DNA of 64,000 nt, taken from NCBI GenBank assembly GCA_012934845.2, contig WNNJ02001220.1, positions 1 through 64,000 of the forward strand, given 5' to 3'. Under the pieces are notes generated by a model. It saw only the letters and a program-made list of their open reading frames with translations. It did no database searches and was not told the origin of the DNA. Shown piece after piece: positions 33,788 through 45,129 of this stretch; positions within the stretch are counted from its first letter, which is position 1; each line of letters begins with the position of its first letter. The DNA is from Pomphorhynchus laevis. Taxonomy: Eukaryota; Acanthocephala; Palaeacanthocephala; Echinorhynchida; Pomphorhynchidae. The position numbers and the translations under genes are program-made.

Positions 33788-36535
33788 GTGGAGGAGTCGC
33801 TTTATATATTAAATCCAACATCATTGTTGATAACTTAACGCAATACTTTAATCCATATGGAACTTGTGAACTCGTATTTGCAAGTATGTCAGTAACGCAT
33901 AAGCAGTTCACTCTTGGTGTTCTATATAGAACTCCTCAAGCTGACTGCATGGCTAAGGAGTTTTGTAAATTAGTTAGGAGTGCGTTTAGTTGTTCAAGTA
34001 CATGGATTTTGGTTGGTTACTTTAACATTCTCGGTGTTGGTATTTGCGTAGATAATTCGTCTCGGCAATTAGGATTTACCACCTATAGGAAACTATGGGA
34101 ATTTATGGATGGGGAACTTTTGCTTGAGCAGCATGTTGATTTTCATACAAGGTTATCTTCCTCATATTCTTCAGTTCTCGATCTTATCTTTTCACATACA
34201 ATTAATGATATCTATGACCTATGCTATAAAGCTTCTATAGGTAGCAGCGATCACTGCGTTATAAAGTTTAGTGTCAATATAGTCGGTGCTCAATTAAACG
34301 ACAATGCCGAGCCTGTATTATCAAAGCGCAGGTGGCATAGTGTGAACGAATCTGATCTCTTTGAATAAGAATCCTCTGTTGCATTTGATAATTTCAGTTC
34401 AGATGTTAGTGAACGTTGGCAGTCAATTCGTGACTGCTTATTAATGATATCAGACCACTTTGCTCCGAGGAAGCAAATCGTGTCATCTAAACGGAATAAA
34501 CCTGCATGGTTTGACTCCGAATTGAAGACACTAATGAGACGACGTAATAAATTGTACAGACAATGTCGCTTAGACTCGTCACTTCAATGGAAGTACAATT
34601 CATGTCGAAATCAGTGTATCAACGCTAGATCTCGCAAACGTATAATCTATAAACGTCGACTAATCAATTCCATTAATTCAAATCCAAAGTTATTTTAGTC
34701 ATATATTCGTAGAAATAAATGTGTAAGACCGTCCATATCGTCTTTAAAGTGTCGTGAACAGCTGGTTAATTCGCAGTCAGATATTTCGGAGACATTCGCA
34801 GATTCATTTAGGCTTAGTGCTATGAACTCCACCCGTAACGCTAATGATAATATTATGATAAGTAATTTGTTGCCGTCGGGGCATTTCACGATTTCACCAT
34901 CTTCTGTCTATGATGAGCTAGCTCGATTATCGATCAATTCATCTCCGGTCCTGATGACATCTATTTCTTTCTGCTTAGAGCTTTAAGATCCATGCTAACT
35001 GTGACATTAACTGAACTGTTTCAAATGTCAATTGATAAATGCGAAATACCACCGGACTGGAAATGCGCAATTGTAGTTCCGGCTTTTAAGAAGGGTACCA
35101 TGCACAATCCTGAAAATTAAAGACCAGTGAGCTTAACTAGTATTGTCAGTAAAATTTTCGAACGGATAATCTATAGGTATGTTGTGAACTTATTGCGTCA
35201 ATCAGATTCAGATAAACCCATATCAACATGGATTCACCGTTGGACGATCGTGCTTAACTAATTTACTTTGTGCTAGGGAGGCGTGGGTTAATGGCGTGTC
35301 TAACGGGATAGCAGTTGACTGTGCCTATATTGACTTTAGTAGGGCTTTCGATCGTATACGTCATGAAAATCTCATCGAAGTGCTTTTGGACTGTAAAATA
35401 AATCCAATTATTGTAAATTGGCTCCACACATTCTTAACGCAACGCTCTTATCGTGTTCGCGTTGGATCGAGCTTATCATCACCACGTTCACTTACATTTG
35501 TGTACCTCAAGGCACTGTCTTAGGTCCACTACTTTTCAACATTTATCTAAACATATTGTTAAAACAGCTACACTGTCCGTATTAGGCTTTTTCAGATGAT
35601 CTTAAAATCTGGTCTAAAATTACATCGAAAAGCGACATTACTGTATTAAAGCAAGATTTAAAAATTATTCACGAATGGAGTATTCGGACAGGAGTAATAA
35701 TAAATGTAGGTAAATGTGTCCATTTACGTTTTGGTCGGAGTGGCATACATGCTGATTACATGTTAGGCGATAACATTATATCTAGAGCGAATCACACAAA
35801 TGACCTTGGCACAATTGTTCAGTTATCTCTCAAGACTCGTATGAACACAGACAGAACATGTTCGAAAGGGCGAAGTGTTCTTTACTTATTGAAGAATTGC
35901 TTCAAATATTTACCAGTAGAATGTTTCAAGCTACTGTACAACGTATTGGTTCGTCCTCACATTGAGTACATCATTCAATCATCATTTCCGTGCAATAAAG
36001 AGGAAATCAATTCACTTGAAAATATATTAAGGCGAGGGTCTCGATTATGTAAAGGAGTTGCACAGTTTCCTGATGTGGAGAGACTAAGAATGCTAGGCAT
36101 GTGTTCTATCCTGTCACTTTTAATGTATTTAGATTTGGTAGCGTTGTATAATATCGTTAAAGGTTATGACGGATACTTAATAAATTGTGTAAGTTTGAAT
36201 CCTCGTGCCTGTTATCGAGGACATAGTTTGCATCTTAAAACTCAATATCATGGAAGGTGCCCTCGAATATATCGTCTTTCGCATCGAGCTGTCAGCGTGT
36301 GAAAACATGTTACCGGACTTTTTTATATCTATCCATGATATTGATATATTCAAACGAAAATTATTAGAATGGATACGACATCTTGATCAGCAAACTATCC
36401 TAATGGCATACCCGTGAGATCAATGATAATTTCAACAATTTAACCTCGTTTTTTTCTCTTTTTTGTTTATCTATCTTTCTATGTGAGCAGACTAAAGAGC
36501 CGACGGGCTTTGTCTTGTGTATTAATAATAAGTAA
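33736..36535 (+). mobile_element. LINE family B (CR1/Jockey-like), endonuclease to 3' end
   Basis: Order on the + strand: endonuclease C-half (GGGVALYIKSN near 33790, LVGYFNI near 34010, GSSDHCVIKF near 34240), linker (KPAWFDSELKTLMRRRNKLYRQC near 34500), RT fingers, and palm (YIDFSRAFDRIRHENL at 35330). Then VPQGTVLGPLLFNIYLN across a frame change near 35500, and a thumb ending VRPHIEYIIQSSFPC (35950). The C-terminal HRAVSVWNMLPDFF block is split over two frames near 36300. The 3' tail, about 36480-36535 (gagccgacgggctttgtctt), recurs inverted at 47370-47450. The catalytic aspartates are damaged (SDDLKIW near 35595), and several stops and shifts make it inactive. Confidence 0.88.
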
Positions 36536-36589
36536 TTACTCGTTGTCTACAAACACTTTATTCCGTACAAAATCTCACTCACTCTTCTT

Positions 36590-36680
36590 TATCGCCAGAT
36601 CTCATAGGTCTGTCTAGTAACATTTATGATACCAACTCTGCAATTCATAATTTCCGTTCTGTCCGGCCTTTTAGTTGATG
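36590..36680 (+). repeat. Dispersed repeat fragment
   Basis: Matches the last part of the repeat at 30090-30310 (accaactctgcaattcataa, ttccgttctgtcc). Confidence 0.65.
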
Positions 36681-37079
36681 CATTCAGCAAAAATATAAAC
36701 GCCTTAATTCTGCTAACGCATATATTCGAAAGGTATGAAACATAAGAATATTGATATATATGCTAGAACAGAGTGAACAACCTTATGTCGCATGTGTGCC
36801 TGATACGGCAGATTTTCTATCATAAAATTCTCCAGTTTGTCAACCGAAAAATTTTGATTTGTTCATAACATGTAGGTAAAAACCTTTAAAATCCTTTTCA
36901 TTTTCACAGTTTAGTATACGTATTCGGCAAAACGGAACAGATATTAACATGAGGAAAAGGTAAAAGCAAAACGTTTTTTATTTAGCAAAAAGGGAATGGT
37001 ATTAACTCAAGGAAAAGGTAAAGGCATAGCGTTTTTATTTAAACGTTTATAGTATTTTCTCTGAGCATTCAAATATAAT

Positions 37080-38560
37080 CGTTTTTACGAAACGCTAGCA
37101 CAAGCATCATCTAACAGTAAACGATTGTTAAATGAAAGATTACAGAAAGTTTTGCGTGCCAGAATAAAAATAGCGGATAGAATAAGTAGGGTTGTTCGGT
37201 CTGTTTTAATCAAAGGAAATATGTAGATGCAATAGAATTTCGTAAACCTTTTATTCGCACATAGGCACATTTTGATGAATTAATTAATAAACCATTTTTA
37301 ACAGCCCAATTTTCAATGACATTAACATCCATTTGCAATTTCACACAACCATCCAAGGATTATATACCTCTCCATATCTTGAGATCATCCACATAAAGTA
37401 GTAAATCAGAACATAATTGACCAGGAAGATCATTGATGAATATTAGAAATAGTAAAGCTCTTAGCACAGATCATTACGGCACGCCCATATATGTGATTTG
37501 CCATTCCGAGTACACACTATTTACATAAACTTGATACTACCTTTCAGTTATAAAATTTTGTATCCAGCGGACTACATTTGAATCAATTGCCAAATCCTGT
37601 ATTTTGATAATAAGATAATCCTGACGCATCAAATCGAATGCTTTAGAAGAGTCAAAGAACATAATATCTACATTAGTGCTGTGATTAAAAAATTAGCCCA
37701 TTAACGTTGAGCCACAAGCAAATTAGTCGCAGTGGAACGGTCCTTCTTGGACCATGTCGACTAACGCACAATAAATGATTAGACTTCAAATATTTGCTTA
37801 TGTATATATACAACAATCGCTCCACTACTCGACAGTAACACATGCTAAACTTACAGGTTTATAATTTTCGACATTAAAACGATCACCTTCTTTGTACAAA
37901 GGTCTAATAAATGAACGCTTCCACATTCCACGTATACAGCAAGTAGTTATAGACGCAATGAATTGCATGTATACAACGGAAAGCAAATATCATTAGCCAA
38001 AAATTTAAGATATATCAGAGGCAATGAGTATGGGCATACTGACCCTGCTGATTTAAGATTATTTTGTTGGCGTCTTACATCATCAACAAAAATATAAATC
38101 AAAAATACTAGAACACGATCCACCAGGAATATTGGCTATTTGTATGTTTGAGTGCTGTAAAATCAATTTGAAATGTTTGGTAAAGGCACTGACGATGTCA
38201 ATGTTTTCTGTGAAATTTTTTCCACGTTCAGATTAAAGTTTATGCACACACATATTTGGAGTTTGCATACTTGAACAAATACCTCGGAATAAAGACAGAT
38301 TGTTGAGCCAATCGCTCTTCAAAATTTTGTTATTTTTGCCGTTTCAAAAATGTCAACTGGTTGCGGACAGCAATAAAAGAATTGTGAGATTGTTGACCAT
38401 GTTTAAACCTGATAAATGCAAAAAGTTTTAATTTAATGCTCTTCGAAACTCACTGTCAAACCAAGGCTTGCTATCCATACCAACTTCTCGAACTTTGTTT
38501 TGAGAATAGCGCTAAAGTAAATCCAATAATACTGTTTAAAACTGTTCCCATGCATTGTTG
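37080..38560 (-). mobile_element. LINE family B-like copy, degenerate
   Basis: Minus strand: KPWFDSEFRRALKLKLF near 38470 (endonuclease-RT linker), DVMFFDSSKAFDLMRQDYLI near 37650 (RT palm), VRWIQNFIT near 37570, then MGVP and SVLRALLFLIFINDLPGQL near 37480. The catalytic YVDDLKIWRGIQSL is near 37390. Frames change several times, and the C-terminus is lost near 37250. Confidence 0.8.
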
Positions 38561-38898
38561 ACAACCACTACAAAGGGATTTAGCAAGCACACAATGGAAA
38601 GGTACTGACGAATTAAAGGCACATTTGTTTTAAAATATTAACTTGAATTGAATAACCACTAATATAATCACTTATATAGGTCACTTGTTATTATATAACC
38701 ACTTATTTAAAAAATTAAAGAGATAAAATACACAATTGTTCCTGTCAGTTCCAGATTTTTACTGTCAGTTTCGTTTGCTACGCTCGCGGATTGAGCTTAA
38801 TCTCTCAATAAAGGAGCATACCAAAAAAAGCTCGATTTCAAATACCCGTTGCTGATCATGCATCTTCTACATCGGAATGCAATGATCGTTATGCAAGT

Positions 38899-40490
38899 TT
38901 GGAAGTTGGATGCAATTGTAAAGATTGTGACGTATGGACCCTTGTTCGAGTTAAAATATCTGAATGTTCAGTGTATCAAAGTAAACCGTCTACATGTGGT
39001 TTTGTGCATCATCAAATTTTCATAGCTATCTTGCTCCTCCACATCTGTCTCACATACGACTACTCAGACGATACTGTTTTTGACGTTACCCTCACATCAA
39101 CATCTGACTTCGCATCGTATAATTCCATTCTTGAAACTTTTCTTACACACACTCCTCGTTCAACTTACGATAAAACTCATTCATCTTCATCGTCCTAGCA
39201 ATGCAAACGGTAAAACTGTTCATATCGTACCTCCTCGTTCCTATTCATCCCCCAATCTAAATGCATATCATACTTCTTTCTTCGCTTCACGTACTCCTTA
39301 CTCTACCTCTCCCGTATCACTTCTCAATAATTTACATCCTTTCGTCAAAGTCATCTCCAGTAGCATCTCCGATCAACCGATTCAACACTCTACTTCTGTC
39401 ACACATGCTCCAACTTATCTTCATTATCTATCGAGCACCCCTGTCATCCCACTTATATCTGCTCTTCTGCCTAGACTCCTACCAGCTCTGCTCGTCCGTT
39501 ACAACCGCGTAATCGTTTTCCTTCTCACGATTGCTGTATTTTCATATCTAACTTAATGCTTCCCGAATCTGCTTCTCCACAATTTCGCCTCGATGATGAT
39601 GTATCTGCCTTCAGATCTATCTCAGCAACCATTCTTCCTGATAATAATCCATCCCTCTTTAAAAATACGGCTCCTTATATTTGATCCGTTTAAACAAATC
39701 AACTAAATCCAATCATCTCAGACCTCCACTCCTAAAAATCGTTTTCCGACATAGTTCACATGCTTCCTTAGTACTCTCCCAACGTTTTAAACTTATTACC
39801 ACTACATCTACTTGTCGTATCTATCTTGACCGCTCCCCTCTGATATTGCCCAACTCAATTTAGCTCGCATTGAGAAACATCGACGTGAAACAAGCGGCGA
39901 ATCATCCTTATCAATCAGTCAAATCAACGGAAATTTTTACGTCGTACACACGAGACCAAAAATCCGATCACGTCCCGTCTCTCCCCCTGTCTTCTTTGCT
40001 AGTCGATTTCGCTCCTTAGAATTCTTTTCGTCTTAGTCTTTTCAACACTCGCTCCATTCTTCATAAATCTGATCTGCTCATTGATATCTTCGATCAATTA
40101 TCTATCGATATTCTTTGCATTACCGAATCCTGGCACTCTGACTCTGACGATGTTGCTATTCGTTGTCTATGTCGCTCTGGTTGTTATCTAGTTGAATCAG
40201 CTCGCCAAATTGTCTATCCCACATCTACTGTTTCTAACCATGGCGGCATTGTTGACATTGCTCGTCACCCAACGTCTCTGCGTAAAATTAACGTTAACAT
40301 CCATTATTTTTCGTTCGAATTATTCATATGCAGATTATCAACTCTTTCTCCTATGGAACTTGTGATTATATACCGTCCTTGCTCAGCCGCCCCCTCACAT
40401 AAGTTCTTTAAATCGAGTGGTTAATGCTTTCAAAACCGACACATATGCAATTCATACAATACTTTCAACAGCTTCCTGGCCCGATTTCGC
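38899..40490 (+). mobile_element. LINE family C 5' part: ORF1-like region and endonuclease
   Basis: 38899-39556 carries two overlapping long frames rich in Ser, Thr and Pro, probably ORF1 of this element split by a shift. Near 40020-40170 the sequence reads LSLFNTRSILHKSDLLIDIF...ILCITESWHSDSDD, the N-terminal signature of an APE-type endonuclease. NHGGIVDI and MELVIIYRP follow to about 40400. The element then stops and a family B copy begins. The matching RT 3' part resumes at about 42490. Decayed. Confidence 0.75.
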
Positions 40491-40499
40491 TGTTGTTGG

Positions 40500-42480
40500 A
40501 GTACACAGCGCGTGAAATTACTTTCAGAGAACCTTAGAGTCGCTGTTTATTTTATTATCTCCACTTAGAAGCAGAACAAGTCGAAAAGATTCTCAATGGT
40601 TCGATTCTGAGTGACATTCAACATTGAGGACTCGTAATTTGATCTTAAATCGCTACAAAGTTGGGGAGTGTAGTTATGATGTTTTTATAAATACGATTTA
40701 AAGGTACTTTTTCAGTACCTATCAAGTAGGGGATCTGTTGATCCTTCGATTTGTCACTACTTCTATGACATTGCCGCGAATGACCTAGCTGAAGAGTTTG
40801 CGGCACACTATTGCACCTCAATAGAGCCCGTAAATGAACATGAAACTTTTTGTATGGAATCTAGTGTGCTGAAAACTTACTATGACACGTGTCTTGAGTT
40901 GGACCTTGACAATTTGATAACGCCAGCTAAAGTCTATTCCGAATTACGCCGTCTAAAAGCAAATAATTCAAGAGGTTGTGACTTACTACCTTCTGTTTAT
41001 CTGCGCAGATTAGCAGGCTCAATTTGCGTTCCTCTCTGTGCAATTTTTCGCCAGTCAATCTTAGAAAGATCTCTTCCTAATGTTTGGAAGCAGTCAATTG
41101 TTCTTCCCTACTTCAAGAAGGGAGATCGCTCTTTCGTCGAGAATTATAGGCCGGTGAGCATTACCTGCATTTGCTGTAGAGTGTTGGAGAGGTTTGTGCA
41201 TCGATGCATGGTTGAGTTTTTTATCGTGTAGGAAAAATTTTAGTCCCTAATCAGCACGGATTTCGGGAGGGTTATTCAACTGTTTCAAATTTGCTTGATG
41301 CTCATCTTGATTGAACAGCGAATAAGACACACTATACCGATACAGACATTATATTCTTCGACTTTTCAAAAGCTTTTAATAGAGTAGATCATGGGCTACT
41401 TTTTCAAAAACTTGTCAATACTGGACTCCCAAACATAATGTTGCTTGGATTAGAGAATTTCTTCGTGATCGTTGCTTTCGAGTACTTGTCGATTGGTCAT
41501 TGTCTGTGTCTAGAGAATGTCATATTGGAGTACCTCAAGGTTCAGTTTTGGGTCCGCTTTTATTCAGCATTTATGTTAACGATTTGCCTGGGTGCATTTG
41601 CTCTCGATCATGTTTGTATGCAGATTACTTAAAAATATGGCGGCCCATTCATTCATGTGAGGATGTTGATAATTTGCAAACTGACATAGATAATGTGGAG
41701 TTGTGGGCGGCGTCTAACAAGCTTGTGATAAATGTTTCAAAATGCAAACACATGCGTATTATTAGTACAAATATAAGGGATGTATTGGCAAATACAGCCC
41801 TTATATTAATACAAATATAAGGGCTGTATTGTGGAAAGTGTCGATAGTTACAAAGATTTAGGAGTATGGGTTACCTCTAATTTATCAACCAAAAAGCACA
41901 CTGATCAAGCTTGTGCCAACTCCAATAAAATGATAGGTATGATTCGACGCGCGTTTGTTCGCGTTAATCCGACTGCTCTTCGGCCTATGATTTTAGCACA
42001 TGTATTGAGTAGACTTTTATATGCGGCTCCGGTTTGTGTACCCACGTACTGTGCATGAACATAAGAAATCAGAGAGGGTACTTCGCAGGGCAACAAAGCT
42101 AGCATAACGTTGGCGTCGCTGCCTTATGAAGACAGACTGAGATCACTAGGATTTGAGACCGTCACATGGACCCGTCGGTACATGGATTTGTGCCTTGTTT
42201 GGCATTTATTCCAACGTCCTCATCACCCTCTTCGGAGTAGGGTTCAATTACGTGGTTCAAATGTTCTTCGCGGTCATTCTTTAATTATTCGAAGAAACAG
42301 GGTACATAAATTGGGCGCGATGCAATTCGATAGAAGAATTGTTGAGCTTTGGAATGACCTTGATGCAGACACCGTTGGATGCAGTTCACTTAGTACTTTT
42401 AAAAGAAGACTACGAATGAATCAAGCAATGTTTCGTGTTGCATTTCCTTATTTTAATAACTAATTAACTTATTTACGAAC
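40500..42480 (+). mobile_element. LINE family B-like copy inserted in family C
   Basis: Order: linker remains, RT N-part (ITPAKVYSELRRLKANNSRGCD, WKQSIVLPYFKKGDRSFVENYRPVSIT, 40900-41180), HGFREGYSTV near 41255, FFDFSKAFNRVDHGLL near 41360, and HIGVPQGSVLGPLLFSIYVNDLPG near 41520. LYADYLKIW near 41620 has the second catalytic Asp changed to Tyr. Then SYKDLGVWVTSNLS, ALRPMILAHVLSRLLYAAPV, and a C-terminal block ending VELWNDLDADTV...STFKRRL at 42463. Four or five breaks separate the frames. A small palindromic insertion interrupts the RT at 41791-41830. Confidence 0.88.
41791..41830. repeat. Perfect 17-bp palindrome inside a LINE
   Basis: Arms 41791-41807 and 41814-41830 are exact complements. 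The same motif (tacaaatataaggg) occurs again just upstream at 41766, so the palindrome looks like a templated insertion copied from there. Confidence 0.85.
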
Positions 42481-42489
42481 TTATTGTGA

Positions 42490-43420
42490 GCCAGCTATTT
42501 GAGCTAATGCTCGTATGTTGTTGAATGTATAATAATGCACCTGCTCTTCGCATTCACGATCTTAATGTTGCTGCTTCCGACTGTCTTACCTCAATATTCA
42601 ATCTTCTTTCTTCTCTTCGTCTTACTCTGAATCATAATAAATCCAAAATAATGTGGAGCTTTCTTCGACGCCCTGGCTTGGAACCTTTCTCCGTATTATT
42701 AAATTCTACTATTCTTCATATCGTTGACAAACTCGTTTTCTTAGGTTTCCATTTCGACAGCCGACTTTCACTTAAACTTTTCGTTAGAGATAAATTACGC
42801 TCATCTACCTTGATTCTCCGCAACCTCCGTCAAATTAGAAGATTAATCGATTTACCTTCTTGTATAACTCTAATATCTTATCTCCTTTTCTCAAGACTTA
42901 ATTACTGCCTTAGTCTATTTTCCAACTCACCTAAATCCACTCTTCTTCCACTACAACGCATCGTAAACGCAGTCGTCCGAATTCTCCTCTGTCTTCGTCG
43001 TTTTGATCATACATTTCACTACCTTGCTTCTCTCGATTTGTCGACCCATTGCTTTCCGCATTGTAACTTTTCCTACTCCTTCATTTCTCAACCTTCCTTT
43101 TATCGACAATTCTCGTCATGATTACTGTTCTTTGCATTCCCATAATTCCCTTCTTTTAAATGTCCCAAACTACAATCTCTCTTTTGGCTTTTGCTCCTTC
43201 CTTGTGGCTGCTCCTTTCTCGTGGAATCATCTTCCCATTTATATCCGCCAATCAGCCTCAATGCCGTGTTTCAAACGCCAAATCTGATCACATTTAAACA
43301 ATTTAAGAAATTTATCTGTATTAATTTTGCTGTGTTTTTTAGTTAAAGGACTTGTAAGGGCGCAGTTGGCACGCATTGGCCACTTTAAATGAATTATTAT
43401 AGTTATATAGATCACTTGTT
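42490..43420 (+). mobile_element. LINE family C 3' part: RT C-half and 3' UTR
   Basis: Opens just after the position of the catalytic YADD motif: LYNNAPALRIHDLNVAASD, SLRLTLNHNKSKIMW, KLVFLGFHFDSRLS, then SRLNYCLSLFSNSPKSTLLPLQR (42525-43121). The C-terminus continues in another frame (WNHLPIYIRQSASM...FKRQI, to 43287). The 3' UTR to about 43420 matches 33300-33440. This is the same family type as 38899-40490, but the region between endonuclease and YADD is absent. Confidence 0.82.
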
Positions 43421-43594
43421 TAGCCTGACTCCAATAAAAATAAATATGATAATGATCTAGAATAATCCGCTCTTGCTCTAGAAGCAATTAAAGAACTTAA
43501 ATTTATATACGCAATCACTGAACTTTATGATAACATCAGAAATTACAATTATAACAGAAACTGTTAACAGTAAATGTAATTGCTTATAGGCAAA

Positions 43595-44023
43595 TTATTT
43601 ACGCTCTAACTTTATTGCATTGCCATCATCTTCTTCATCGGCGTTCCCATCTCTATCTCCAGTCGGCCTACCTGCTCTACTGTAACCTTTCGCATTTTTT
43701 CCAGATCCACAATTTCCATCGCACGCTACTATCTTTACCTTATCTGCCTTAATGATTATATTAGGATCTCTAAGTTCGAAATTTTTAAATATCAAAGTCC
43801 AAACGTTGTCACAAAAACGATAACAGCTTAATTCACCACGAAAGTTACACCGATTTCTGACCTTTTTATTCAGAGCCTCATTTACAGATTTATCGAATTG
43901 ATTAAGTATTTTTTTAGCCAAAGCATCACTAAGTATACCATTCGACCGCATTTCATCGATTGTTTCTTGCAGAGCAATTCCGAGCGTTGTATTCCGGTAC
44001 ATCTGGTATACTGGTTTACTCAT
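43595..44023 (-). CDS. GTF2A2: Transcription initiation factor IIA gamma subunit
   Basis: TFIIA gamma pairs with TFIIA alpha/beta to stabilise TBP on core promoters. The 142-residue intronless frame shows the whole family signature. The N-terminus is YQMYRNTTLGIALQETIDEM (human [20 protein letters not shown]). Then QFDKSVNEALNKKVRNRCNF, RGELSCYRFCDNVWTLI and KADKVKIVACDG. Human GTF2A2 is 109 residues. Here the C-terminus extends by about 35 residues rich in Gly, Asp and Glu (GNCGSGKNAKGYSR, DGNADEEDDGNA) and ends LERK. Met 44023 is the only sensible start. The gene lies tail to tail with the family C LINE end, which is about 170 bp away. Confidence 0.95.
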   Translation of the reverse strand: MSKPVYQMYRNTTLGIALQETIDEMRSNGILSDALAKKILNQFDKSVNEALNKKVRNRCNFRGELSCYRFCDNVWTLIFKNFELRDPNIIIKADKVKIVACDGNCGSGKNAKGYSRAGRPTGDRDGNADEEDDGNAIKLERK

Positions 44024-44257
44024 ATTTGATATCTAGAATTAATTTTCAAAATTTAAAAATTACTTTTTATTATCTAAAAACTGAGTTAAAATGTTAATTC
44101 AGGTAGCTGATTGTTTTAAATTAGGTAGGTTTTCGTGTAATGGTTGAAATCAAGCGGCAACAATATATTACAAAAATTATTTTCAATATATTATATTTTA
44201 CGAATTGTTTAGATTTTATATTTCATAATATTAAATATATTTTATATTACAATATAT

Positions 44258-44400
44258 TACAAAGATTCAGAGATTTAAGCGATGCAATTAGAAAAAATAT
44301 AGATGACCAACATATTATTGTATTCATACACAACTTAGATATGAAAGGATCATTCAATAATTATGGCCAAATCCTAGTTAATATTAATAATAAAACAGTA
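44258..44400 (+). pseudogene. Possible ORC2-like exon or fragment
   Basis: Reads RFRDLSDAIRKNIDDQHIIV, then FIHNLDMKGSFNNYGQILVN. The FIHNLD motif, and its place before a Q-x-L stretch, recall the ORC2 segment LLIHNLD...QIIGQL. The match is short and I could be wrong. The frame continues into repeat sequence at 44413, so if real it is an isolated exon or a truncated gene. Confidence 0.25.
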
Positions 44401-44412
44401 ATATCATTAGAT

Positions 44413-44459
44413 AGCAGCAGTAAATTGCTGCTACCTGCTGGCGGATTTGGCCAGCAGGT
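44413..44459. repeat. Two adjacent perfect hairpins
   Basis: Hairpin 1: 44413-44419 with 44426-44432 (7 bp, 6-nt loop). Hairpin 2 follows with no gap: 44433-44442 with 44450-44459 (10 bp, 7-nt loop). They sit about 20 bp before the retrozyme-like repeat. Confidence 0.85.
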
Positions 44460-44480
44460 CACGTTGGCAAGTACGTCACT

Positions 44481-45000
44481 TCTAGAAGTAACATGGTGAC
44501 TAAAAGTCATGAATCAAAATCCAATCTAACAAGCAACACCATTTAGTATAAATAACCGCATTTCGAAAGAAATCTTGGACCGCTGTCTACTCAGCACATC
44601 CGTAAACTACTATTATACATGCCGTATCTATCAAGCATCCAACGAGTGCAGTGACAATTCATCAACAACCTTTGCCTAGTATTTAAGGATGGTCCGCATA
44701 GCAATTAGATCTCGTAAAGAGCGTAAGCCTCAGACAATTAAGCAAAGTGTCGGAAACGCCTTTATTCACAATATCACAAGCCAACCGCAATGACCAGTGA
44801 GTACCTCATTCTACTGATGAGTGTTGCCGGGTACTCATCATTTCGATGCTAGAGTGGTCGTCTAGAAGTGACGTGGTGACGGAAAGTCGTGAATCAATGT
44901 TTAGTCTAACAAGCAACACCCCATTTAGTATAAATGCCGTATTTCGAACGAAATCCTGAACCGTTGTCTACTCAGCACATCCGTGAACTACTGTTATATA
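44481..45000 (+). repeat. Retrozyme-like repeat, 1.3 tandem units of ~380 bp
   Basis: Sequence from 44481 (tctagaagtaacatggtgac) recurs from 44861 (tctagaagtgacgtggtgac) for about 130 bp, so one full unit and part of a second are present. The unit holds the runs around gcatccaacgagtgcagtg and ggatggtccgcatagcaatt, shared with 22640-23060. The core lies at 44780-44867. Similarity between the two units begins within 2 nt of the predicted ribozyme cleavage position. Confidence 0.8.
44780..44867 (+). ncRNA. Hammerhead-like core, second subfamily
   Basis: CTGATGA (44814-44820) is intact, and helix I (TTCTA at 44809-44813 with TAGAA at 44863-44867) is perfect. Helix III pairs TGACCA with TGGTCG, with one wobble. 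The helix III extension GAGTACC/GGTACTC is perfect. The GAAA strand has drifted to GCAA and helix II to GCCAAC, so this copy is probably dead. C17 corresponds to 44862. Confidence 0.5.
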
Positions 45001-45129
45001 TAAATAGCTATGTTTTCCTCATTAGAAGCATAAACACCAGACAGCATGCTATATATTCTCATTAGACCAAGAAATATAACCAAATTATTATCGCAATATT
45101 CAAAGTAGCTACGTATGCCCAGTCATTAT

